The notes: generated from the letters alone by a model not told the origin. A stretch of 64,000 nucleotides of DNA from Escallonia rubra (GCA_033065855.1 JAVXUO010000829.1:62001-126000), one strand, 5' to 3'. Positions 10,501 through 23,145 are shown, numbered from the stretch's first letter. A program made the numbers and translations.

Positions 10501-12161
10501 AGACTTCTCTAATTTGGGTTTTAAGGATCTTAAGTGGGAACTTTCTCTCAGCTATAAGAAAATTTATCGATATTTCGGCCAAAAAAAGAAGAAACAAAAT
10601 TTATGTAGCCAAATGCATGTTTAAACATAATAACAAAAATATTATAGAATATTGCAAAATTTGCACCAATAATTTGTTGTCCCTTGGCATGGTTTGACCT
10701 TGAAATAAGTGCAAGCTCCGGTAGGATGACTGGTCTGTTCCTTTGGTTTATGAGGTTGTGGGTTTCTAACGGGCCATAACTTTGTTCAGTTCTTCAACAA
10801 ATGACCCGGTCACTTGTTCAGGCTAGTAGTAGGTTTACTATACCATTTCTCCAGACCGGGTTTAAATACACAGATTTAGAGTTTTTTTTTTCTCTATACC
10901 TGGAAGTCATGATATTGTGGCTTAGTCTCAACTACGACAAAGGGTCCTTGCACCCCTTTATAAACATTCAGAATCTAGTATTTGAAATGCATCATGTCTA
11001 CATCTTAACCTTAGAATCTAGCTTTGCTATGTATATTTGAATCTATGATGAACAGTTATGAAGAATATTTCTGGTTCAGTTGATCATTATGCATTCAGTT
11101 AGACTAAAAGTAAGCTTATTTTCAGTATGTTGTATATATATGCAGATTTACTTTAATGACATACCGGATCAAATTATTGAGAACCTGGTAAGAAAATACC
11201 TTCTCCGCAACTTGTGTTTTAACCAGTATCATTGTGAACCAGCTTGCAATAGTTTTATGAAATTTAATTTTTCCCCTTTCTTTGCAGATTGAGGAGGGGA
11301 TGGTGCTCAATGTTGCTGGTGGGCTGATAATAGAACATCCTCTGATACTACCCTACGTTAAAGAAGTGGTTAGCTTTTTGCTTATCCCCTAATATCATTA
11401 ATGTGATGAATGGTCATTGAAGCGATAAGGCAGGGGCAAGCAAATACTATGAGTTGCAAGGCCACATGCTATGGGTTTTTAGAGTGGTTACTATGTTGAC
11501 CACAGTGTTGTCAACGTCTGTGTTTCCTAGAAACTTTTTGAACTTTCACACTGAATTGCATAGACATGCAGTTTGAATAGCAACCAAGAAGTTTGAGCTT
11601 AAGTTGAGCATGTTGGAGTGGGTCGCAGATTGGGTTTGAATTTAGCCTATACGTGACACATAGCAACCAAGTAGTTTTCCTTGTCTAGACTACTATAATT
11701 TTTCTAGAGGCAATTTTACAAGTTCCAAGGAAAAAAAAGGTCTCAGAAACTTGTCAAACGTTTAGCAATGGTCAGATTAATGTAAATGCTTGTTTTGTGG
11801 TGCATCTGGATTAGGCGTTTATACCTCTGTCCAATCAACTCCATATCTCATGAAAACTGCCTGGTTATATGGCTGCATGCCCGTGGTTGACAAGCCAAAA
11901 TTTTTTGCAGCTGGGTCATCAAGTAAAATTGCGCAAAACTTGACCATGAACCAGTTGTTTTAGAGCTTTGAAATCTATCCTACCAAAAACTTGCAGGGTT
12001 ACCAGTTACCGATGTTTTCTACTCTCTTGCTTGACATGCATGTACCCGTCTAAGCGACTAACATTGGATCGTGCTTTGGACAGGTAGGAACAACTGATAG
12101 CGTGATGGGACTCCCCAAAGCTCTTACAGACAGGCTGATAAAGGAGGCTTTGTCAACTTGA
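7575..12161 (+). CDS. Maf-family nucleoside triphosphate pyrophosphatase, ten coding exons
   Basis: Maf/YhdE-family proteins hydrolyse non-canonical or modified nucleoside triphosphates to monophosphate and pyrophosphate, in a house-cleaning role. Exons: 7575-7577 (start, uncertain), 7784-7855, 8141-8215, 8498-8581, 9284-9364, 10040-10109, 10340-10431, 11146-11187, 11288-11368, 12084-12161. All junctions are GT..AG and phases agree. Visible motifs in order: IILGSSSVARRKILAEMGY (substrate loop), SADIDEKAIRVEKPEELV, the catalytic segment, EGMIREKPSSKEEA, YSGGHAATVSSVLVTN, GLIIEHPLILPYVKEV and VGTTDSVMGLPKAL. Exons 4 and 5 each supply the same segment (ADAIMSKL..LVAADT or AEAIIQKL..LITCDQ) and probably alternate. 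Using one of them gives 197-198 aa, the usual family length. The start is the weak point: the ATG at 7575 is followed at once by a GT donor. Extension to a donor near 7680 would add about 35 residues. Confidence 0.9.
7893..8102. mobile_element. Stowaway-like MITE in intron 2 of the Maf gene
   Basis: A 210-bp element with terminal inverted repeats CTCCCTCCGTCTCATTATAT and, on the other strand, CTCCCTCGGTTTCATAATAT. It is flanked by TA on both sides (7891-7892, 8103-8104). The CTCCCTCCGT terminus and TA duplication are the hallmarks of Stowaway (Tc1/mariner-type) MITEs. It has no coding capacity. It ends 38 bp upstream of exon 3, so it contributes to that intron's 3' part. Confidence 0.88.
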
Positions 12162-14537
12162 ATTCGCCCTACCAACGCCCTGTCTCATTTCTTAGCACCC
12201 TTCCTATCATGTATCTGCAAACAATTGTTGTATTTCTGTAAGCTGCTAGGGTTTTTTAGACTCCTGCTCTCAGATAAACATGAGATTCTTGGATTTTTTA
12301 TCAACTCATAGATATCATTTGGCTGAAGACGTGATTTATTGGTTACCAAGATATCTCCCTTCATTGCATTCGGGATTTTTTTCTGCTGTAACAACAATAT
12401 AGATCCAATTTCTCATCTGATCTAAGTGTTAATTTCGGTGGCAATTTGACCCCTTCCCCACCCCCCTCCCCCACCGGCACCGCCACGCACCCCCACCTCA
12501 TAACGAGGGTGTGTAATGTGGAGAATCTTTCTAATGAAAGTTATTTATCATATAACCCGGTTCAACAGTTATACATTTTCTTGGTCAATGTTGTCGAGAT
12601 ATTTGAATTATGTTTGTTATACAGGTGGGTTGGGTGGCTTGGTCACTCAGTATCGCGATAACGAATAGCTAGATGGCCGAGTTATATTGGACTTACTTTA
12701 CTTACATACCATATTAATTGGAAACCATAGGATCATGCAAGCAACTTAGTTTCAGCGCTTTTGCCACGCATTCGAAAAATATTTTTAGCGACAAAAGAAT
12801 GCATAAGTAGTTTAGTACTAGACGTAAAACTCTCACCGACGTACATCAGCTGCGCTAAATCCTTGCGAGTCTAAATTTTGCTGTATCAAGACAATACTTT
12901 GCACCGTCGCAAAGCATCTGACCGGGAAATCGCCGATCGCCTCCTGCACTACCATTCTAAGGCGTCTCGTCTTTCTCAAATCTTTTGAAGGTACTTCTTT
13001 TCCCTTCCAATCTTTCTTCGGAAACACTATAGTTACACTTTTCCTTGTCATAAATCAAGCATGTACTTCCCGCATTTTTGTAATTTTTTGTTCTCTTTGA
13101 ATTTCCTAGAAACTTTTTGAGAAAATTGATTCAGATAGTAATTTCAAATGAAATAGGTAGCCTTTACAAGTCAAACTAGGGCAAAAATAGTAAGTGAAGC
13201 CAATGATCACATGTTCAATTTTGTATTCCAAAAATTCACTGCAAAGAAGTTGAAAGGGACGAAAATTATGAGACAGGGTGAGTGAGTTCTTTGAAAAAAA
13301 TAAAGGGATGTCAATTTTCGTGATATGGTGATGCTGCCTCTGTTATCATTTTTGTTGCTGTTTAAGATTGGGTAGTCCCATTTGGCTTTTGTCCAACCAA
13401 TATCTTCTTGTGGTTGTACTATCTGCTTCTAAAATTGTACATTGCTTTAACAAAAGCTAGCTTAAAGATTTAGCTGAATATAATATGGTGTACAGATTCC
13501 CTTTTTTAGGTTTCTTTGTTTTTGTGAGCTAGGAACACAGCACTTGGGGCCTCTTTGGATCTGCCCTGCAATAATAATAATGGCCCTACTCATGTTCTAC
13601 AGTCAAGCCCACAGGAATGCTACTGTTTGTCTCCACTTTAGTGCTTGTGCGATGTCGAGTTCTTCCATAGTATCCATAACCCGTTACTCCTTTTTGTTTT
13701 CTTATGTTTTAACCAGAGATTTTATCCATAGAAAAGGTGAGTAAAGAGGGAGAGCATAAAACCTAATTTCTGAGACATAAAAAACTACAAAAGGGCCTTG
13801 AAAGAGAGAAGTGAGAAGATTAAGCGTGCACAAAACGAATTGAGGCAGCTCCTACTTTGTTCAATCTAGTGGCGGCTATAGCAAGATCAACTCCAAATTT
13901 AGAAAGGCAATAAACTAAGTTTCAAGATCAACTCCATAATCCACTGACTCCTTCATGACTTTTGTGGACCTTTCAAGTAAGAAATGGAGGGAATGCAAGC
14001 TTGTGTAGTAATGGAAATCCGAATATTGTTTTACTGCTGATTCTTGTGAGACATTGCTGATTAGTTATGAGCTTTCTGAATTGTTCTTGGAAAGTCACTC
14101 ATGGGTTTGGGTAAATTAGGACTTATGGGTCCCCAAAGTGGTATTTTCTGGAAAGCAGTTGAGCAGTTGCATTCAAGAATATCGGAAGTTGATTGCATGA
14201 ACTTGGCTTAGCAGGAAATGGGGTACTCATACTTATATGCACCTAAACAAGACATTACTTACTGAATTACATATCATGGTCACTGTTGCAACGTGTAAGT
14301 TTACACTTAGCTAGGTTTGGATTATGAGGGAAAAAATGAAATTGCCAAAAAGCTAGAACATAAATGTCCTATAGCACACCCCCCTTAACACCCCCGATTA
14401 GAAAGAGGAGGGGTCAGGGGCTTATGGTAGGTTTTAGTTGTTGGAAATTTTGAATCTTGCTCGTCTCACCATTTAGTTTTTTCAAGATCTTATTTTCGTC
14501 CGCTTTTAGCAGATTGCAAGGAGCCATTACCCTTCTA
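12162..14537. other. Intergenic region between the Maf and uL6m genes
   Basis: It contains the 3' flank of the Maf gene, a C-rich stretch near 12450-12500 and AT-rich spacer. The sequence near 13061-13287 resembles the Stowaway element at 7893-8102 at its right end (GAAGTTGAAAGGGACG versus GAAGTTAAAGGGGACA) and may be a decayed relative. A TTTTTAGCGACAAAA motif lies at 12782. The 5' leader of uL6m probably ends here: a TTTTAGCAG acceptor at about 14506-14514 lies 23 bp before its ATG, so a 5' UTR intron is likely. Confidence 0.45.
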
Positions 14538-14846
14538 ATGGAGGCGAAATTTTTTCGTCTACTCAAGGTTGTGGGGGTGGGGTTGAAAGCCAGAGCTGAA
14601 TCTGAAGGCCGTCTCTTGTACCTGAAATTGGGTTACAGCCATGAAGTTGAATTAACAGTACCACCTGCTGTTCGTGTATTTTGTTTCAAGCCCAACATAG
14701 TCTGTTGCGCTGGGTTAGACAAGGAAAGGGTGCACCAGTTTGCTGCTACTGTTCGAGGTTGTAAGCCTCCAGAAGTTTACAAAGGAAAGGGTATTATGTA
14801 CGTTGACGAAGTTATAAAGAAGAAGCAGGGGAAGAAATCAAAATAA
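14538..14846 (+). CDS. Mitochondrial large-subunit ribosomal protein uL6m (short plant form)
   Basis: A 102-residue protein of the ribosomal L6 family, the plant mitochondrial form. It begins MEAKFFRLLKVVGVGLKA and carries the L6 C-terminal-domain signatures: GYSHEVELTVPPAVRVF, DKERVHQFAATVRGCKPPE and VYKGKGIMY. It ends in a lysine-rich tail (KKKQGKKSK), as in bacterial L6, where this tail meets rRNA. Bacterial L6 is about 175-180 aa with two homologous domains. Only the second is present here, which I recall as normal for the nuclear-encoded plant mitochondrial protein. It should bind 23S-type rRNA near the sarcin-ricin loop in the mitoribosome. No classical presequence is evident. The coding region is a single exon, and the ATG was chosen because it matches the conserved family start. 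Confidence 0.88.
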   Translation: MEAKFFRLLKVVGVGLKARAESEGRLLYLKLGYSHEVELTVPPAVRVFCFKPNIVCCAGLDKERVHQFAATVRGCKPPEVYKGKGIMYVDEVIKKKQGKKSK

Positions 14847-16093
14847 GCACCTGGTAACTGTGAGGATTTTTCTATAAACCGCCCAAAGCTTTTTAGTCTT
14901 TAGGACAGAACTCAAAAGCTTACAGCGCATTAAGGGCTGTTGATTTGAACTACTTTTCTCTTATATCATTGAAATCAAATAAAGTTTTCAAACGATATTA
15001 GTCAGTTGTACAAATATTGATGACGAAAATTCAACTGCCCTTGTGATCTATGTTCTTGTCTTACTTGGATTACAAACATGTTCAATTACATCTGCATGCT
15101 GATTGAACTGAATTGGTTACAGCTGATTAACATTTCCATTGATCTGAAGCTTTGCATGAATTAGACAGATGAAGATGGTTTTATCTAGCTCAAGTATAAG
15201 AACAGGATCTTAGCTATAGTGAAATGATCTAAGCAGGTTTATATTGGTTGTTCCTATGTAATTCATCAATGCTAGAGTGTAAATAAGTACACAGATGGAG
15301 CATAACAATGAGAACCCCCTTGGACTTTAAGATCTTCCCTTTCTATGGCCCGTGATGGTACCACCAAGCCACAGATTCATGGGAAAGCGTATGGCCTGTA
15401 GTTACATGTACGTTCTCTTCCTTTTATGCTGGAAAAAAGAAGATATACCGAGTAAAAGTATGTGTCCAATGCGCGAATTAGCATACCATGTAAACGCTGG
15501 CCTCGTGGTGCATATCATGGATCACGTACATGAATGGCAATTCATAAGGTCACAGCTGCACGACTGTTTTAAATGTTCCCGCACTGTGGGCTTCCTCTTC
15601 TTCCAACAGTTGAAGTCGTTATAGTTATCAGCAATTTCCTTTTCTATTTTTTACTTCTTCTTTGTGGTCGTGCGGTGTTTATTATAGCTCGGGGAAGCAG
15701 AAACACGTCACTTTTTCGTGAGTATACGTCTCGCTTCAGGTCGAGGTAAGGAATTTTGCTTTTTAACTTGATAGCTTTTTGCGTTCCTTGGATGGACACT
15801 GCTATTTTATTCTCCAGGCAACCTGGCATGTCAGTTATAGATTATATGATGGTTATGATCTATCAGTAAACAGAAATAGACAAATTCTTATACTACGTGA
15901 ATCAGTTAAAACGCAAGTTTATGAGCAAATTCTGATTCACTAATTTAATGACTCTTCGGTACATATATGGAGCAAGGAGATTGGAACATAAATGGAAACA
16001 GACATAAAATGAGAAACTTCAGTTTGCTTCCTGTTATTACAATCTGGTAAATGCTAATGGACTACTATTGATACGCTCTCTGGTACTTTCTCA
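14847..16093. other. Convergent intergenic region, nothing recognised
   Basis: 3' flanks of uL6m (+) and the RADIALIS-like gene (-). The sequence is AT-rich. The open frame at 15352-15624 has no recognisable motif and I do not call it. Confidence 0.5.
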
Positions 16094-16471
16094 CTAGATC
16101 TTGAGATACTTCAGCCTGCATAGAATTAACATCATATATCTATAAATGAACATTAAAACTCAAGAATATGCGGAGCAAGTTAATTTGCTGCAACAATGGA
16201 AAAGGCCAAATGGCTACCTCTGTTCCTCATCCATGGGTTTGTTTCCTCTGTTGCCGCCTCCGTTCGTTCTGTAATTGGGCAAGGGCACTTGGCCAGACTC
16301 AATGTGCTTGAGATCTTCCTCAAGCATCTCATAGTGCCTCTTGACTTCCTCCACAGTCTTCCCACCCACTGCCTTGGCCAGATTGTGCCAGCGGTCGGGT
16401 GAATCCTTGTCGAACGTAGTCAGCGCGTTCTCAAACAGCTTGTTTTGCTTGGCAGTCCACGTCGAAGACAT
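16094..16471 (-). CDS. RADIALIS-like single-SANT/MYB protein, two exons
   Basis: A 91-residue RADIALIS-like protein. These small nuclear proteins carry one SANT/MYB domain. In snapdragon RADIALIS antagonises DIVARICATA by competing for its partner DRIF. Relatives act in floral asymmetry, fruit, seed and seedling development. Exon 1 (16218-16471) encodes [20 protein letters not shown], then [20 protein letters not shown]. The conserved W residues and the third-helix region are visible (residues about 5-56), as is the PLPNY block typical of the family. Exon 2 is only 22 nt (16094-16115) and completes the split Arg codon, adding LKYLKI and stop. The family usually ends in a comparable short leucine/lysine-rich tail, which supports the splice. 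Without splicing the frame stops just past the donor (TAG at 16214-16216), with the same length minus the tail. Confidence 0.9.
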
Positions 16472-19400
16472 TTTCCAAAATGCAAATCTTCTCACTAGAT
16501 AATCTATTACCAGTATAGACAAGAATAGAGCAAATGCTGTGTGCAATGAAGTGTGTTATGGCTTCTCTATAAATAGCATCAGAGGGTAGAGAGAGACAAC
16601 AGTGGGGTGGGCCTGTTAGGTGCTTTTCTCGCGGCCAAGTGTTGCTTTCCAAGTAAGATCAGGGGAATCATAGTTAAAAGATACATGGGTTTCCTTCACT
16701 TTCCAGGTAAAATCATGGAATTGGGGTTAGAATTATAAGCAAAAGACACAAGCTAAGACAAGGCTTCTCTTTATTCAAGAAAAGTTGTTGCCCATTGCAA
16801 TTTCTAACGTTATTACCCCCCTTATAACGTAAAATTGGTCTCGTCAAGGCTGGCATTTGTTGGAAGTGGTTACTCCTGCGGCTGTAGGAGTTCATGCACA
16901 CAGAGTGGGCCAAGTTTCATGTTTCTTTCACGTTTTACCGAGTGTAATCAAGCTGTTCAAGGCAACGAGGCACTTCTGTTTGTCAGGTGTTTTCTTGCTT
17001 AGGGCCAGATATTAAACGTGACAGTGCATGTACCTTTTTCGCTTTCTTCTGAAGAAGATCCAAATACTTTTAGCTGGCTTGACAAGTCTGTACTATCACC
17101 ATTGTGCGAGTACTGAACTTGTCAAGTTGTTCAATCTCCTTATCTCTGATTTATTCTCTCCAAGCACCAAACTTTGGTTGCTTCTATTCACTCAGACCGT
17201 AGGATGTTTTTGCTAAAAACCATTTGTTTTCTTTGAATTATAGGACTTTGTGTGCAAAATCATGCATGGTTCATTAAATGGATAATAAGAGTGGTTTCAG
17301 CGACTGCAACTTGAATGATAAGAGTGGTTTGGCTATTAAGTGGATAATATTCTTAGCAACAATAGCATCATATTGTGTAGAATAAAAGCCTCAAAAGTAG
17401 GAAATTGTAGAAACAGTGACTGCTAACTAGTAGTATCTGCTCTATGTTGTATGATGACGTAACGCGTGTTAAGACATCGTTTTTACTGCTGTGAGAAATG
17501 CAATGATGTACTTTTGGATTAGATGTGACTTTGATCCTTTAATCTTTTATAGTATCAAGCAGATTCAGAAGAGAATAACAGATGTCTAGTACTTACAGCA
17601 TAATCCCTCCTGGGTAAGCAGCTGAGCGTACGAGTTGATTGTGTTATTCTTTTTATTTTTGGGTGATACTGCCTCTGTTACTCTAAGCCCAACGTTTTCT
17701 ATGTACAACATACTATAGCTCTCCAAACATATGAGGTACCGAAAGTATGCGTTTGACGGTTGTCGTACTGTTGCTGATATAGATAAATGAGACCCTTGTA
17801 TAAAAACTTTGGCCTAAGGTGGACAAATCTTGCTTTCTTTTAATTTTACCCCGTCTCTTCTCAAAAAGTTCCAATAAGGTGTTTTGCAATGTGCTGTTCA
17901 AAGTATACCCTTTACTGAAAATCACAGCAGTTGCTAAGGAGCTGTTTATGTGCCATCGTTCTCAACTTACGTAGGATTTTAATGCAAAACCGAACATATT
18001 TGAATGAACCACTGAGAGAAACATGGGATCAGTTATGTTCTAGCTATTGATGTTTATTTTGAAGGGAGAAACTTCAAGTTTTTTAGCATTGTTCTTGAGA
18101 TGATTGCCTTTTCCCAACGAAGTCTGTTCCAGTAATGAATTCACTAATTTTGGTACTACGCAGATGATAAATGCAGCCATTCAAAATTTTAAGGGGATTC
18201 TATATAGGCGCCATCGAGGGATGTCTATGTCCTGAATGATCCCAGGTAAGAATAATGGGGTATATATGAGTCAAAATGCTTTGGAAATCTTCTAACAGGT
18301 GTATTTACACTCGTAATGGAAGGAAGTAGTAGTCACTCCCTCCGGTCTCAGGTTAGTTTTCCTCTTAGTTTTATTAGTTGCAACTAAAAGGTACTTTATC
18401 TTGGTGTTGTATCAACTACATGCAAGAGGTACGCGGGTTGACCACTTGTTGAGACCACATGTGAAACTTTATGATGAAATTCTACTTGAATAAACTGATC
18501 CCTTGAGGTAGTCGATGTTCCAACTGATATTTAGAATCCTTATCATCCCACGTACACGCCCAGTAGAAACTCATCTTTGTGGAGACCTGTCCTTTCACTC
18601 TCCAAGCTTTAAAACCATGTTTTGTTTTGTTTTGTTTTTTGTTTTTTTTTGTGGCCCTTCAGTACTGCAAGTTGGAGCTGAGTTAGCTTGGGTTCCTGTC
18701 ATGACATAGATGTATCTTAAAGGATTCTTTAGTGGCTAAGTCCCAATGGTTCAGTGAGATAAATTGATCGGGATGGAGAATCAAATGATCTTTCTATGAA
18801 GTCAATAAACCAGATGTAATGTGCATTCACATGTTGGCCACCAGTAGCTGAAAGCAATGCAGAATGCACATTGAAAGCAATTACAAAAAGGAAACAGGTA
18901 AGGCTCTGCTGAACAGATACTGAAAGAAAGAACCTACCTTTTGATGATACTACCTTTACTAGGAATGACACTGTTCATGTAGATTCAGATCTAGCAGAGC
19001 TCATTACTGGGAAAGTATATAGCATACCTAATCAGTGTTGCATGTTCAACCCTTAGTTGCAGGAAACTCCCAATATGGTGGCGTTTCTTTCTCGGAAACT
19101 CGCTTTTGCGATCCCAAGGTTAGGAACTCCATGGGATCTCGTCCCAAGCTAACATGGGAACTCGACCCGTTAGCTGGATAGAGATACATGGAATAAGTGA
19201 GAAAATACCTGAAAATAAAGCCCTTTTCAACTCAATTCATTGTTTCTTTCTTCCTTCAAGTCCTTAAAGCCTCCTTGTTTATTGTTGTTGGTTATGTAAA
19301 CTATACTAAACAAATGATAATACTCTTTACGCATTTATTTATTCAAGCCGCTCCCAACCTCAGATTCTTCTTGGTGCTTACGCTCCCCCCGCCCCCGTTC

Positions 19401-21603
19401 CCGCTCCCGCCCCCGCTTTGTGCAACTAAGGTTCAACCTATGCTATTTTTTGTTAATACTATATGCATCTGATATATGTTGATATGCTCAACTTGAACTC
19501 TTCCTTTATGTTCCACATTCTGAGTAGTTATAGGTGATTATTGGGGAAATTGGCTGCAAAATTGCTGGGAACTTTTCTGAAAAGTGATACTTCATGCTAC
19601 TGATGTTTGGATTCCTTGTCATCTTCCAGTTGCTGGTAAAGCTGTTTTTTTCTTTCTTTTTTTGGTTGAGTGATGCCTGGCAATAGGTAACAGATAATCA
19701 TAGTGGAGGCCTACCCCTGCAAAACAAGAAAGGAAGCAAAGGCACTCACTTGTCCTTCATTATATGAAGTATTAGTGATAAATAACCTCTGAGAACACCC
19801 ATCCTTACTCTTTTAAAACCTCTAAAAAGTCTTGTTTACGGATGACTCGAGTATTTAACTGGTTTGCTAAGACCTTGTTTTTTCCAAGTGTCAGCGGGGC
19901 TAAGATCCGACCTAGACATGCAGCGACTAAGACAGTTCTAGATGGAATCTATGTAACACAGGAGGTGACACAGAGATTTCCTTTACGTTTCTACTTTCTA
20001 CTTGCAGAAGTGGAGGGACCTGTGCTTGATGTTATCTCGTGGGGGATAAGCAGAAAGACGTACGCCTTTAGGTGGCTGGCTCGGACTCTGCTCTCTGCAG
20101 CCTGCTAGTTTCCAATAAAGAAAATGATGGATAATCATTAACCCATATTTCGTACGTCTCACTTTCGTTGCAGGAATATCTTTTTATCTATCCTGTCTTC
20201 GGATGATCTGCTTGGACTTTGGAACCTGATTGGGAGAATAAAGTTCAGAATTTCCAGGCTGTATTGCACAACAAGAGTACTTTAGACGTCCTTAAGCTGA
20301 TGCCCGATAGTGTGGGAAGATTCAACAGGACCTTGGTATGAAATGGTTAAGATATTATTCCACATCTTTACGCTACATTTGGCAATGTCGTTCTCAGTCA
20401 CAAAGTTTATGTTCATCCTCACCTCTCTTGTAGCTATGCCGCAAATTGTCTACCTTCTTTGAACACGGGGGACTGTTCTAAGTAGATCGATTTAGTAAAT
20501 CACTGTGATGGCAATCCTGGTAGTAATGTACATGATATTCTGGTTATCACTTGTTTCAATTTGGTTTCCTCGGTAATTCTTAGTTTTTTCTGCTCTATAT
20601 TTTTCTCCTGGAGTCACCACAGAGGAAATTTTATGTTTTTCTTGGTTTACTACTGAATTGAAGTCTTTTCTTGAAGCTTTTTTGACAACCAAACAAGAAA
20701 AAGCCTTTTGAGATCAAAGTACATCAAGATGGTGATACTTATACTTGCTATATAGCCTATGTGAGCACAAAATTTGCTGCCTCGCGAAACAAATTCTATA
20801 CAAATATGTGACTCTCCAGTTCTACTAGTTGGCCTCTTCACCCTACACTAGAGAACCAGCAGATGAATGGTTCTGCTGGGGAGGTTTTGATATAGACAAA
20901 CTTCCTACTGCCATGTAGGGGTTCACCTGTGGAACTCATATCATGAAATTTGGGGCATATTCAAGTTGTACTGAATTCGTTCTCCTTCGGTGCCAACGGA
21001 TGCTTACCAGTTATGCGCGCCTACACAACCCCTACATCTGAAACACTTCTTCAAACTTGGAAGAATTCATGAAAAATTTGAATTTTCAGAAACCTTTCAG
21101 GACAGAACAGTTGTCTGTAGAACTTTTACCAAGTACATTTTACCTGAGTGATAATAGCCAGATTGTTGTAGCCTAGTCTTACCATGAGTTAATGACCATG
21201 GGGCAGTTCACTCTCCACCATAACAGAAAGTCAGCAACAGCAGTAGAGGAGGGTGAAGAAAATTGCTGCTATTCAACAAGTTTGATAAAATGCGAAAACA
21301 TTGGTCAGAATTGAGACGTCCAACTGGAAAGTCTTAACAGTCTTGGCTTCCCCCGATTGCTTCATTGTTTGGTTCTCCTCTTACATGTGCATTGCGGCAT
21401 GAATGGAGGCTTCAGAGCTTGATATACAATCTGTGTGCAGATTCCTTGACATGCTATCCTCGGTGGCAATGGCTTGTTGAGAGCTAAATTTGCAACCGAT
21501 AAGTGTCCTGTAGAGAAACTATTCCTCTTTCGAGTTTTTTTTCCCCCCCTTTTTACGCAACAACGATAGATTTATTAGCTTTAGCGACGAGAATCGTGAC
21601 AGA
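16472..21603. other. Long gene-poor spacer
   Basis: About 5 kb without a gene I can support. It holds the promoter side of the RADIALIS-like gene, T-rich tracts (near 18610-18650), an isolated CTCCCTCCGG terminus near 18336 that may be half of a MITE, and a C-rich stretch near 19386-19415. The open frame at 19842-20108 and its neighbourhood show no family motif. A TTTAGCGACGAGAATCG motif lies at about 21580. Confidence 0.45.
16567..16576 (-). promoter_or_regulatory. Possible TATA box of the RADIALIS-like gene
   Basis: Minus-strand sequence CTATTTATAG about 100 bp upstream of the ATG. This is a plausible TATA position, but the core is a variant, and the plus strand reads as a perfect TATAAATA, so orientation is ambiguous. 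Confidence 0.3.
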
Positions 21604-21870
21604 TGTATAACTTGTTGTTCCCAACCTATTCTGGTCTCACCAAAAGGCCCACTGGGGGTCTCATTTTACATGACACATTCGCACAAACAACAGTCAATAT
21701 TCAACGCTCACAACCGGTCAAAGCATCCCCCGCTCAAGTCACGTGCACTTCTCACTTTCATTACGTTACTTCATCACTAAGAAGCTCATTTTCGCACAAC
21801 GCCTCATTACGCTTCGACCGTCGCACATCGCGCATCGTCCGTCGGCGAGCCATGACACTTGCCTAAGGAA

Positions 21871-22017
21871 GTCGGCCTTGGCCTTCCCCTTGGGGTCGGC
21901 CTCGGCCTTGGCCTTCCCCATGGGGTCGGCCTCGGCCTCGGCCTCCCCTTGGGGTTGGCCTTGGCCTCCCCCTAAGGGTTGGCCTTGGCCTTCCTCTAAG
22001 GGTTGGCCTTTGGCCTT
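21871..22017 (+). repeat. Tandem array of GGCCTTGGCCTTCCCC-type units
   Basis: About five degenerate units of roughly 24-33 bp built on GGGGTCGGCCTCGGCC and GGCCTTGGCCTTCC. It is an open frame in several frames only because of composition. It lies inside the LTR-like block. Confidence 0.8.
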
Positions 22018-22224
22018 CATACTTAACACCTTCATTTCTCTTCAAGGGGCCTTACATAGTTCGTGCCCGTCGCCTGGACGTCACTCCGTGACCCCCTCGA
22101 ACCCCGTCGCCCGTCGTCCGGACGTCGCCCGCGCGCCAACTCCACGATGCTCGTCGTCCGTCTCCCGGACGTCGTCTCCGCGACCGTCGGCGCCGGCGTC
22201 AGGGCGCCGCACTCCAACAGTCCG

Positions 22225-22400
22225 ACGCGCCCGTGCGCCGCGCCGCTGATACAGTCGTGCCCCCAGGCTCTCTGTCACACAGACGTGCCACCGGCACCTT
22301 ACTCACTCCGCCGCGCCCGTGCGCCGCGCCACTAACACAGACGTGCCCCCGACACCATACACACTTCATCGCGCCCATGCGCCACAATCATGATACATGC
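22225..22400 (+). repeat. Short tandem repeat with GCGCCCGTGCGCCGCGCC core
   Basis: A core CGCGCCCGTGCGCCGCGCC followed by a short variable part and CGTGCCCCC occurs twice at about 22226 and 22311. A third, weaker copy lies at about 22370. Confidence 0.7.
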
Positions 22401-22479
22401 CCCCCGGGCACCACACCATGCGCACCTTGCCTTGGTCGTGGAACATGCTTCGATCCACTCTCCGGAGTGCGCATCATCC

Positions 22480-23145
22480 TGCGGGGATAGGCGACTCCTC
22501 CGGGACACTATCTCTGCTAGGGAGCTCTAAGTGCTCCGGCATGAAGACTCCCCTTCCGCCAGGTAGACGGCTTTTCCGGGATGCTACCTTGACGCGTTCT
22601 GAGTGCTCCGGCACAAGGACTCATCCGCGGGGATAGACGACTCCTCCAGGACACTATCTCCGCCAGGTAGATTTTCAACTCCTCTTCCGCCAGGTAGACG
22701 GCTCCTCCGGGATGCTACCTCGGCTCGTCAGGTAGACGGCTCCTCCGGGATGCTACCTTGACGCGCTCCAAGTGCTCCGGCACAAGAACTCACCCGCGGG
22801 GATAGTCGACTCCTCCGGGACACTATCTCCGCCAGGGAGCTTTTCAACTCCCCTCCTGCCAGGTAGACCTGGGATACTACCTTGGCCCGTCGGGTAGACG
22901 GCTCCTCCGGGATGCTACCTTGACGCGTTCCGAGTGCTCCGGCACAAGGACTCACCCGTGGGGATAGACTCCTCCGGGACACTATCTAGGGAGCTTTAAG
23001 TGCTCCGGCACAAAGACTCCCCTTCCGCCAGGTAAACGGCTCCTCCGGGATGCTACCTTGGCCCGCGGAATAGGTGACTCCTCCAGGACACTATCTCCGC
23101 CAGGGTGCCTGCGTGACTGGCCTACGTGCTCCGGCTGGGGGCTTG
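22480..23145 (+). repeat. Tandem repeats with CTCCTCCGGGACACTATCTCC core
   Basis: Five copies of a unit of roughly 105-170 bp, starting near 22484, 22627, 22797, 22958 and 23065. Each begins GGGGATAG..GACTCCTCC, then ACACTATCTCCGCCAGG. Most also contain GATGCTACCTTG and GTGCTCCGGCACAAGGACTC. Unit length differs because inner sub-repeats (AGGTAGACGGCTCCTCCGGG) are gained or lost. Confidence 0.85.

Noticed and set aside
12833..13051. Minus-strand 72-codon frame between the Maf and uL6m genes
   Set aside because: No recognisable motif, no ATG-supported conserved start and no splice context; left as spacer.
19842..20108. 88-codon plus-strand frame in the long spacer
   Set aside because: The composition is not convincing and no family motif is seen.
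21743..22490. Several overlapping long open frames on both strands in the GC-rich block
   Set aside because: Open frames on both strands in several frames are expected from GC-rich tandem repeats; no domain is visible.
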